Positions 18,343 to 26,796 of a stretch of DNA of 34,039 nucleotides are shown piece after piece. The notes beneath the pieces were generated by a model that worked only from the letters and a program-made list of their open reading frames with translations, had not been told where the DNA came from and made no database searches. The translations under genes were made by a program, and so were the position numbers. This stretch comes from an uncultured Saprospiraceae bacterium. GTDB lineage: Bacteria > Bacteroidota > Bacteroidia > Chitinophagales > Saprospiraceae. Positions within the stretch are counted from its first letter, which is position 1. Each line of letters begins with the position of its first letter. The stretch lies in assembly GCA_937930025.1 (NCBI GenBank), contig CALGJW010000391.1, positions 1-34,039 of the forward strand, in the 5' to 3' direction.

Positions 18343-19017
18343 ATGAAAACAAAATTTAATTTTATCGAATTTGCAATAATACTTATTGCAATCCTATTTT
18401 TTCAAAGTTGCTGTTCTCCAGAATGTTGCGAAACATGCCCTTCTAAATGCGAAGAAAGTATCGAATTCAATGGCGATTACATTGAAGGAGTAGTTTTTTC
18501 CGAAACAGCGGATGGAGAATATGCCCTAATCCAAGTAAATTCTTCCATAGAAGATTCCTACTTTTTCTTATGCGATGAATCAAAAATAAAAACGAAAAAT
18601 TTCGGAGAGCCTTTTTGGTTTAAAGCTTATAAAAAAGCTAACATCTACTATGCGAGAGAAATAGAAAATTTGGACCCATCAATTACGGGAAAAGGCAAAC
18701 TTTTCAAAGGGCCGGTAAAAACCTCTCTTGACTTCCATGGCTTTCGAAATGAACGCCATACAAATAATAGACATAGAAAATTTCACCTAGTGAGCATCGG
18801 ATCGAATAACGTAATAATTAAAGAACTTGACAGCAATGGCAACCCGGTTGCTCCCAATATTACAAAGAACGCAACTGCATCGGCAATTGAAAATGCCATG
18901 GAAAATAATTACTCAGGCAAAAATGTTTATATCGAGGAAAATGAAAGTGCTTTAGTGGTTGAAATAGAAAGATGTCATATTCATGCAGATCAAACAACAC
19001 CATTCTGCGCACATTAA
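18343..19017 (+). CDS. Cys-rich predicted lipoprotein of unknown function
   Basis: 224 aa; signal ...IILIAILFFQSC followed by CSPECCETCPSKCEES; C-terminus CHIHADQTTPFCAH. Confidence 0.7.
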   Translation: MKTKFNFIEFAIILIAILFFQSCCSPECCETCPSKCEESIEFNGDYIEGVVFSETADGEYALIQVNSSIEDSYFFLCDESKIKTKNFGEPFWFKAYKKANIYYAREIENLDPSITGKGKLFKGPVKTSLDFHGFRNERHTNNRHRKFHLVSIGSNNVIIKELDSNGNPVAPNITKNATASAIENAMENNYSGKNVYIEENESALVVEIERCHIHADQTTPFCAH

Positions 19018-19028
19018 AAACAAATACA

Positions 19029-20156
19029 ATGAAAAGCTACATTATATTATTATTTCTTTTGACTAGTTTCCAAGGTTTCGCAATTGAAGAATCTTCAAAT
19101 TGTCAACCTGATTTAAATAACTTAACACTTGTATACTACTTTAATCCCAATCTAAACAATGGCAACGTAATTAGCTTGTCGGATATGACAAACACCGCAG
19201 TAACAGCGGCTGGTTATTTACAAGCGCTTATACAAAATTTGGGAATAGGAAGTATTGCCTTTAATGGAGGAGGAAAGGCAAGAAAACTATTCCATGGAAA
19301 CAATTTTGCTGAATTTTTCCAAGATCATGAATATTGTTCATGCAATGAGTTGCGAGTATATATTTCAAATGTCCCATTTGCAACAACAGGCCCAAAGTAT
19401 TATTTAAAAGGTGCTGGAAATTTCATTTACTTACCTTATGAAGACAGGAATCACCCAATAGTCTTACTTCATGAAACCATTCACTGGTTATTTGGGCAAC
19501 TAGATGGTATTAATTACGGAGAAAATGAATCCCATGTAACCAATATTAATCAAATTGAAGGAGTTTTACTGCCTAATAAAAATGGCTGCATGAACCTTAT
19601 GTATAAAGATGATATTGCACCTTTAAATTTTCTCCTAAGTAAACATCAGCAAAAGATCATCAATCATAAAACCCCTGACGCTGGTTGCGATCCAGACGAT
19701 GACGAAAGTTGTTTTTATCAAAAGATACCCTTTGATATAATTAATCAATTTGATTTAGAAAGAGATCTTTGCTGTCAATCAATATCTAGATCTCATGTTT
19801 TAGCCACAATACAAACAATAGGTGTCGGAATAATTACTTATAAGCAGGCTGCTCAATGGTTGGAAACATACGCTCATGGCCAATGCATGCTAGATACACA
19901 AGCAGCAAAAAGGGTTTCTAAAGTAGATAAGAGTAAGTTTTCTTTAGAACAACATACCTTCATGAAAAAGGTATTAATTGATTTATATGTTGAAAGTAAA
20001 GAATTCAACAAATTGCTTACAGTTGAAAGGGACTACTTAAACAAAATTGTAATTGATCCTAAAATTCAACTTGATAAGGATTATGTCGAATCGCGAAAAG
20101 CGGTCATAAGAAGAAATCTTTACAAGAGGGATATGATCAAAGAAAAAAATAGATAA
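19029..20156 (+). CDS. Predicted secreted metzincin-like zinc metallopeptidase
   Basis: Preferred start MKSYIILLFLLTSFQGFA at 19029 (the track ORF starts at 18972); LLHETIHWLFGQLDG (HExxH) and downstream CMNLMYKDD resembling a Met-turn. Confidence 0.65.
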   Translation: MKSYIILLFLLTSFQGFAIEESSNCQPDLNNLTLVYYFNPNLNNGNVISLSDMTNTAVTAAGYLQALIQNLGIGSIAFNGGGKARKLFHGNNFAEFFQDHEYCSCNELRVYISNVPFATTGPKYYLKGAGNFIYLPYEDRNHPIVLLHETIHWLFGQLDGINYGENESHVTNINQIEGVLLPNKNGCMNLMYKDDIAPLNFLLSKHQQKIINHKTPDAGCDPDDDESCFYQKIPFDIINQFDLERDLCCQSISRSHVLATIQTIGVGIITYKQAAQWLETYAHGQCMLDTQAAKRVSKVDKSKFSLEQHTFMKKVLIDLYVESKEFNKLLTVERDYLNKIVIDPKIQLDKDYVESRKAVIRRNLYKRDMIKEKNR

Positions 20157-20169
20157 AACCTTTAGAACA

Positions 20170-20200
20170 AACAAGGCTGACATTCCTCGTCAGCCTTGTT
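20170..20200 (+). terminator. Strong hairpin, likely terminator of the 18343-20156 transcription unit
   Basis: aacaaggctgac-attcctc-gtcagccttgtt perfect 12-bp stem; short T-run. Confidence 0.65.
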
Positions 20201-20481
20201 TCATTCAACCCTACCTGTATTAATTCGTAATACCTTCAAGAAAATGGTATTGAGTTGTCCCAACAACATGTCCGTTCCGAAGTCGTTTATCCTGAACTAA
20301 AACACTTTCCAATTCCTCCCGGTCTTATTCACCTTCCCATAGACGTTTTATAAATTGAAATATCAATAATCATCACCCTGCTTTCCTACGTCCAACTTTC
20401 GATATCATTCCATCCTTCTTTCCCACTCCACGAATCCCAAAACCAACTTTTCCGTATATTCATTCTCCAAAACTTTCCAAA

Positions 20482-22611
20482 ATGAAATGCAAAGCTATAT
20501 TTCTCCTTCTTATATCAACACTCGCTCTCAAAGCCCAAGACGCCTACCACCAATCCCTCCTAGATCAACTACAAAACGACTATTACATCACAGGTGGAAC
20601 TTGGACCCTAAGCCCTGACGCAGAAGCCATTATGACCAATGCTTGGAGCTATGGAGATGACCCATTTCAGGTGATTCCTGCCTCAAATCAGACCTTCACG
20701 ACTAAAACTTCCGTGAATATCACCACCGAATACGAAAACCACTGGAACGCTGGCTGGGGAATCGGGATTGAAAATGCGATCAATGAAAATGATGTTTGCT
20801 TGATGGTTTTTTGGGCCAGAGCGGCAAGCGGGAATGAAGGTAGATTAAGTGCCTTTGTTGAAAACTCCATCACCTACTACAAAGAAGTGTACACCACTTT
20901 TCCTGTTGGCAATGAGTGGAGGCAATATATTTATGCATTTGAATCTGGTAATTCTTATGATGTGGATGGACTTCAGATGGGATTCCATACCGGCGCTATA
21001 CAACAACATGTGGAATATGCGGGAGTGAATATTTTGAATTATGGCAATAGTTATTCCCTAGATGATTTACCGGAAATAATAAACAATGATACTTATGGTG
21101 GGCATGAAGCGGATGCTCCTTGGCGGGCTGCTGCAGAAACGCGAATAGAAAATTTGCGAAAAGCGCCGTTAGAAATAACCGTTCAAAATGCTGCTGGAAA
21201 TCCTATGCCGAATGTCGGAGTGGGGATTGAAATGTTGCAACATGAATATGCTTTTGGAACTGCGGTGGTGTCTTGTATGTTCGCGCAGAACGATTGTCAA
21301 AATCAAATTTATGAGGACAAGCTTTTAGATTTGGATGGGGAAGGTCATGGATTTAATTGGGTGGTGTTTGAAAATGGAATGAAGTGGCCCGCATGGGAAG
21401 GTGGTTGGCCGAATTCTCAATTTGAAAAGGCGGATGCTGTTGAGTGGCTTGGAGAAAAAAATATTCAAGTACGGGGACATACCCTTTTATGGCCCGGTAG
21501 ATGGACTTTACCGAATGATGTCAGATTGAATATCGCAAATACAAACTATGTGCTGGATAGAATTGATGGTCATCTGGAAGAAATATTGGAATATCCATCT
21601 ATTAATGGTGCATTAGCCGAATGGGATGTGGTTAACGAAATCACACAAGAAAGATTCCTAGAAGATTCTCTCGCAGGCAACAATGGCTATGTAACGGGCC
21701 GTGAAATCTATGCCGAGATATTTGAAAAAACCAAGGCGCTTGATGCGGTTCCCAAGCTTTACATCAATGACTATATGACCATTTCTTCGCAACGATCCCG
21801 AGGTCCAGTTTATGATCGCTATCAACAATTCATTCAGGAAATCATCGACGCGGATGCTCCATTAGACGGTATAGGTTTTCAAGCGCATATCGGCACCTAC
21901 CCTACCTCGATCTATCAAGTGGAAACCATTCTTGATGATTTTTATGCAAAATATAATCTAACACACAAGATTACTGAATTCGATATTGACGGTACCGCGG
22001 GTGACGAAGTCGAAGCAGCTTACATGCGTGATTTTCTAACCTATGTTTTTTCACATCCTTCAACGGATGGATTTCTGATGTGGGGATTTTGGGATGGCGA
22101 ACATTGGAAGGATAATGCCCCGATGTTTGACTTGGACTGGAATTTAAAACCTTCTGGGCAGGCATTTATTGATTTGGTTTTTAAAAAATGGTGGACCAAA
22201 ACATTCAAGATCACTGACACAAATGGTCAAGTTAACCTAAGTGGATTCAAAGGTCGTTACGTGATCCAAATAAATTGCGATCAGATCATTAGGGACACCA
22301 TCGAATTGACTGGCGCAGGAAATAGTTTGAATTATCCTTGTGAAGAATTGGTGAGTATTGAGGAATTGGAATCCACTGTTATCAAAATATTTCCAAACCC
22401 TAGTTCGAGTGGAAATTCAAATTCAATTTTGGAAAGAGTGTCAACTAAACCAGCTGTCCTAAGAATTATCAATGCCAGAAGTCAGCTTGTTTTGGAGAAA
22501 AAAATCTCTGGCAAACAAATTTTATTAAACTCTCCAGAAAATTCTGGAATGTATTTTATTGAGATTCAAGAGGTCTCTGGCATCACGCGGTTGCCTTGGA
22601 TTGTAAACTAA
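20482..22611 (+). CDS. GH10 endo-1,4-beta-xylanase with N-terminal CBM-like region and C-terminal T9SS sorting domain
   Basis: 709 aa; FENGMKWPAWE, RGHTLLWPGRW, AEWDVVNE (acid/base Glu), KITEFDID (nucleophile Glu), MWGFWDGEHW; tail VIKIFPNPSSSGN...; signal peptide MKCKAIFLLLISTLALKAQ. Confidence 0.93.
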   Translation: MKCKAIFLLLISTLALKAQDAYHQSLLDQLQNDYYITGGTWTLSPDAEAIMTNAWSYGDDPFQVIPASNQTFTTKTSVNITTEYENHWNAGWGIGIENAINENDVCLMVFWARAASGNEGRLSAFVENSITYYKEVYTTFPVGNEWRQYIYAFESGNSYDVDGLQMGFHTGAIQQHVEYAGVNILNYGNSYSLDDLPEIINNDTYGGHEADAPWRAAAETRIENLRKAPLEITVQNAAGNPMPNVGVGIEMLQHEYAFGTAVVSCMFAQNDCQNQIYEDKLLDLDGEGHGFNWVVFENGMKWPAWEGGWPNSQFEKADAVEWLGEKNIQVRGHTLLWPGRWTLPNDVRLNIANTNYVLDRIDGHLEEILEYPSINGALAEWDVVNEITQERFLEDSLAGNNGYVTGREIYAEIFEKTKALDAVPKLYINDYMTISSQRSRGPVYDRYQQFIQEIIDADAPLDGIGFQAHIGTYPTSIYQVETILDDFYAKYNLTHKITEFDIDGTAGDEVEAAYMRDFLTYVFSHPSTDGFLMWGFWDGEHWKDNAPMFDLDWNLKPSGQAFIDLVFKKWWTKTFKITDTNGQVNLSGFKGRYVIQINCDQIIRDTIELTGAGNSLNYPCEELVSIEELESTVIKIFPNPSSSGNSNSILERVSTKPAVLRIINARSQLVLEKKISGKQILLNSPENSGMYFIEIQEVSGITRLPWIVN

Positions 22612-22810
22612 GCACATCTTAAAAAAATCATATTTCTAATTTGAGAGAAAAGCTGCTCAACCTTTTGGTTTTCCTTTGAATCATTACTCTTGCAGGGTTA
22701 CCCCGAATAGGGTAATTATAGTCTTTTTTCCATAAAATATGTAAGTATTTTTACCTTTTCTGGTTTAGTAGTCACAGGAATTTATTATCTTTCTTTAAAG
22801 TTTCTTCTAT

Positions 22811-22851
22811 ATTTAATTAGAATCAAATACTACTCCTGATTCTAATTAAAT
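22811..22851. repeat. Perfect 15-bp inverted repeat, 11-nt spacer
   Basis: atttaattagaatca-aatactactcc-tgattctaattaaat. Confidence 0.8.
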
Positions 22852-22934
22852 AGAACTTAACTTTTATTCAAAACTTGCTTTAAAAAATATTTCAGAAGCA
22901 TCTTTTGCAATTTCTTTACTTCAAAAAACCAAAA

Positions 22935-23963
22935 ATGAATTACTTACATCTCTGTATGTATCTAATATTTCTATTAGGTGCATCACAGGTTTCCATCGCC
23001 CAATGTCCCACCACTTCTTGCGCAACTCACCTTACCGAGATCTCCACAGCCACTTTTCCTGATTGTCCGAGCACTACGTTAGACTTATCTGGAAACATTG
23101 ATAATAATAGTGACTGCGAAGATTCTAACAATGATAATTGTTGGAAGTATATTTTTACACAACATGATCCCTTGATCACAGGATTATTTATGGATGTCGG
23201 TAAAGGTAATGGGTGTAATGGAGAGGTAAATACTTTTTACACTGAAATTGATGGTGTTTGTGTGAATTGGGGATCTAGTGGATCACAAAATACTTTCAGT
23301 TTTGATTTTGGGGTTGATGGGAAAATCACGATGTGGCTTTGCGATAATTCTTCTGGAGAAGTTTCCCTTTGTGAACTTTGCTCGGAACTTCTTGCCCCGG
23401 CTCCTGTCGATTTAGTTTCTTTTAGTGGGAAAGCTATGGAGTTTAGCAATGAAATAAATTGGTCAACGGCAAGTGAGGAAGGTTCTGCTTTATTCCTTGT
23501 TGAAAGATCCATAAACGGTCGATCTAATTTTGAACCTTTAGGCTCATTGCCCGCTCAAGGAAATTCCAATTATTTGAAAAATTATCAAATGACAGATCGA
23601 AGTCCATTTCCAATCACTTATTATCGTTTGCATAGTATTGACCTGGACGGCTCTAAAGAAATTTCTGATTGGGTTGCGATTAAAAGAGATAAAGCAGTTT
23701 CTGATAACCAACTACATGTCTTCCCTTTGCCCTTAGGCGATCAACCACTACAAGTATATTATCAAGCCAATTTGGAAGAACCTATTGATATTGCTATAAC
23801 AGATATTTCGGGCCGAGTGCTTTATACAGATTATAAGGTCCTACCAAAAGGAATCCACAATTGGAGTATTGATTTACCTCAATTTGAAACTGGATTATTA
23901 GTATTGAAAATTATTAGTCGCAGTGGCCAACAAACCTCACTAATTCCAAGAATAATAGAATAG
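22935..23963 (+). CDS. Secreted protein with T9SS type A-like C-terminal sorting domain
   Basis: Preferred start MNYLHLCMYLIFLLGASQVSIAQ at 22935 (the track ORF starts at 22905); C-terminal LHVFPLPLGDQPLQVYY...DISGRVLY...FETGLLVLKIISRSGQ. Confidence 0.75.
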   Translation: MNYLHLCMYLIFLLGASQVSIAQCPTTSCATHLTEISTATFPDCPSTTLDLSGNIDNNSDCEDSNNDNCWKYIFTQHDPLITGLFMDVGKGNGCNGEVNTFYTEIDGVCVNWGSSGSQNTFSFDFGVDGKITMWLCDNSSGEVSLCELCSELLAPAPVDLVSFSGKAMEFSNEINWSTASEEGSALFLVERSINGRSNFEPLGSLPAQGNSNYLKNYQMTDRSPFPITYYRLHSIDLDGSKEISDWVAIKRDKAVSDNQLHVFPLPLGDQPLQVYYQANLEEPIDIAITDISGRVLYTDYKVLPKGIHNWSIDLPQFETGLLVLKIISRSGQQTSLIPRIIE

Positions 23964-23989
23964 TAGAATACTTATAGTTCCTGATTCAT

Positions 23990-24026
23990 AAAATCCATCT
24001 TCTCATAGCTGAGAAGATGGATTTTC
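23990..24026 (+). terminator. Hairpin terminator
   Basis: aaaatccatcttctca-tagc-tgagaagatggatttt perfect 16-bp stem. Confidence 0.7.
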
Positions 24027-24249
24027 ATTAGCGCTATTTCTAGAAAATGGCCTTTAGCTCGAGCTCCGATTTTTTTATGCACTATTCTCCACGTTAAATA
24101 GGCTTGTTTGGGTATCTATCAGGCCTAAAGCATTACTATAAATTTTTATAGATAAAACCCTGAAATAATTGGTTTTACATACAATTCTTCTATATATTAG
24201 CGTTTGAATGACTCGTTTTCGAACGGATTATTTAAAACACTACACTACT

Positions 24250-25989
24250 ATGAAACACATTTGGCTAACCGCCGCCCTTCTTCTGGGCGCTTGGGCTGTT
24301 GTATTGGCCCAACCAATATCTAATCAAACTTATAGTATCCATCTTGGATCTTTTGTTCAACTGAGCAATGATGACTTTAGTGATGTCCGCGAACTAGGAT
24401 ATCTCTATGCTGAAACGTACAGCGAGCATCTCAACCACCTTTATCTTGGAGAATATAAAACTAAACCTTTGGCTGAAGCCATATTAGTTGCAGTTCACAA
24501 GAAAGGATTTCCTGACGCATATATTATAGAGCGCAAATTAGATGGTGACCAAAAAGTGGAGGTGGTCCAATTAGGAGTGGAATTAATTGGAGAGCAGATT
24601 CCTTGGAAAAAATATAAAACGGGAACACCGATTTCAACTATTATTGACAAACAATATTTAAGAATAGTGGCTGGGCCGTATCCTAGTCATGAAGCTACCG
24701 TACAAAAGGTAGAGCAATTTAAGAAAGCAGGCTACGGAAATGCCTTCATTCGCACTGAGTACTCACTACGACTTCATCCGGTTACCGATTTTGAAGCACC
24801 AGATTTATTCCTACCGGATAATCCTGAACCCATGGCCGTCGTTACTGAGACGGTCATATCGTCGCCAACTCCTCCTGTCAAGCACTCTTTGAAAAAAGCG
24901 CTTGATATGGAGGAAGCGGTTGCGACGGTAAAAACAAAACCTGAAGCTAAAGCGGAAATTACTCCTCCTGCAGTTGCAAAAATTCCTGAAAATTATGAAC
25001 CTGAGTTTATAGCCAAAGCAGCACCAATTTCTGGATTGAGCATGCCTGCAATTCGTTCTGAAATAAAAAGAACTTCTGCGCTAGAATTGCAAAAAGTATT
25101 AAAAGAAAATAATTACTACACAGGATCTTTAGATGGTTTCTATGGGCAAGGTACCTCTGAAGCATTTGCAGATTTCACGACTAATAATACTGACTGGAAA
25201 AAATATGAGGTAATAAGCAAGTATTTGAGCCCAGAAAAAATAGATGTTGCCAACAGTGATCTAATAGAAGGAATAGCCCTAGCCATTGGAACACCAACAA
25301 AAGCTAAGAATGCATTGGCAAAAAATGACCACCCCTTAGCTAAGGCTTATCAAGCATACATTTTAAGAGAACTTTCGGAAGACAACATTCTTGAGGTGAA
25401 CCGCCTTATGAATGAAGCAAACAAAGAAAGTTTTGCAGACTATAGTGGTAATTTACCTTTTGATTTTACGGCGAGCTATTCTTATAATGACAAGCAACAA
25501 TTATTGAAGCACTTAGCTTTCCTACATGGAGTAAACAATGATGTGCCTGTCCCTTGCTGGTTATTTCAAAAGCATCAATACGATGCCATCACTGCGTTCG
25601 AATCCGTTGACAATTATACCATGGAATCTTGTGATCCATTCATGGATTGGGACGTGTTGAGAAATCTAGAAACAATCGCACAAGATGCTAATCAAAAAAC
25701 TGATGAAACAAGATTAGAAGCTAGTTCTACCAGATCCAAGTTGTTTCTAAATCCTCCGAGCTATACCCATGAAGAAATGAAAGCCATTTATGAGTGGAAT
25801 ACAAACTACTGGAGTAAAATTGACCAATGGGCTACTTCAGATCCTTTGCATCAGAAGATCGTTACTAATATGAAAATCGCCTACTATCAATCACAAGTCT
25901 TGATTGAAGATTATTATATCAACGGAGGAATGGAATATCGCCAGGCTAAAGCCTTGGGATTAACTACCTTAAAAACTATAGTTGAATAA
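24250..25989 (+). CDS. SPOR-like and peptidoglycan-binding-domain exported protein
   Basis: Preferred start MKHIWLTAALLLGAWAVVLAQ at 24250 (the track ORF starts at 24208); two SPOR-like segments (YSIHLGSFVQ..., YLRIVAGPYPS...); PG_binding-like LQKVLKENNYYTGSLDGFYGQGTSEAFADF. Confidence 0.65.
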   Translation: MKHIWLTAALLLGAWAVVLAQPISNQTYSIHLGSFVQLSNDDFSDVRELGYLYAETYSEHLNHLYLGEYKTKPLAEAILVAVHKKGFPDAYIIERKLDGDQKVEVVQLGVELIGEQIPWKKYKTGTPISTIIDKQYLRIVAGPYPSHEATVQKVEQFKKAGYGNAFIRTEYSLRLHPVTDFEAPDLFLPDNPEPMAVVTETVISSPTPPVKHSLKKALDMEEAVATVKTKPEAKAEITPPAVAKIPENYEPEFIAKAAPISGLSMPAIRSEIKRTSALELQKVLKENNYYTGSLDGFYGQGTSEAFADFTTNNTDWKKYEVISKYLSPEKIDVANSDLIEGIALAIGTPTKAKNALAKNDHPLAKAYQAYILRELSEDNILEVNRLMNEANKESFADYSGNLPFDFTASYSYNDKQQLLKHLAFLHGVNNDVPVPCWLFQKHQYDAITAFESVDNYTMESCDPFMDWDVLRNLETIAQDANQKTDETRLEASSTRSKLFLNPPSYTHEEMKAIYEWNTNYWSKIDQWATSDPLHQKIVTNMKIAYYQSQVLIEDYYINGGMEYRQAKALGLTTLKTIVE

Positions 25990-26072
25990 AAACCCGAAGA
26001 ATAATCTTGGTTCTTAAGTCGCTAAATTTTTGACCAAGCATTAGTATTTAGAGTAACAAATTGGGATGACTG

Positions 26073-26112
26073 AATAGCCACCAAGGTAAATTGCCTGGTG
26101 GCTATTTTTTTC
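26073..26112 (+). terminator. Rho-independent terminator
   Basis: atagccacca...tggtggctat stem followed by tttttt. Confidence 0.8.
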
Positions 26113-26132
26113 ACCTTTTTTATGCAAATTTC

Positions 26133-26657
26133 TTATTGCCCTCTAATACTAAAAATCAAATCCATTTGCATCGTTATAAATTGGCTATTGATTTCGCGCG
26201 TATCTAATTGAACTTCAAAATTCAACCTACTCTGATCAAAAAAATCAGCGGCATCAATTAAAGTACCGGGAAGATCTAAAAATGATCCTTGATCAAATCG
26301 AATTTGATTGGTCCAAAAAGCCTCAGATCGTCTTCCTACATTATCATGAAATAACTTCACGGAGCACTCTTGTACAAAGCTGAGCGGCGAATCATCAAAC
26401 AATACTTGAAATTTCGCTGATTGAGGACTAATCCTTACTATATCATCCTTATTAATTCCAAGGGAAGTAACTACCTGGTCAAATGGATTACCAACGTTGG
26501 TCATTTCAAAGAAATGATCTTGCAAGGTATTTAACCCTGCGGGTATCTCAAATTCAACTCTAATTGGAATTTGAGCCAGTTCAATAGTGTCATCATCATT
26601 CTTACAAGAATGAAAAGCACCCAAAAGAAGTAATAAAATTAAAAGTCTATTCAACAT
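26133..26657 (-). CDS. Predicted lipoprotein, function unknown
   Basis: 174 aa; MLNRLLILLLLLGAFHSCKNDDD lipoprotein signal. Confidence 0.6.
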   Translation of the reverse strand: MLNRLLILLLLLGAFHSCKNDDDTIELAQIPIRVEFEIPAGLNTLQDHFFEMTNVGNPFDQVVTSLGINKDDIVRISPQSAKFQVLFDDSPLSFVQECSVKLFHDNVGRRSEAFWTNQIRFDQGSFLDLPGTLIDAADFFDQSRLNFEVQLDTREINSQFITMQMDLIFSIRGQ

Positions 26658-26796
26658 AATATTGGAACGTATGAACCAGAAAGAATGATATTATTATTGC
26701 AATAAATGTCAGAAATTTTTATTCAATTTTATTGGATAGAGAAAAATACTCCAGAAAAACACTAATTTAATTGCCATAAAGAACCAACAATAAAAA

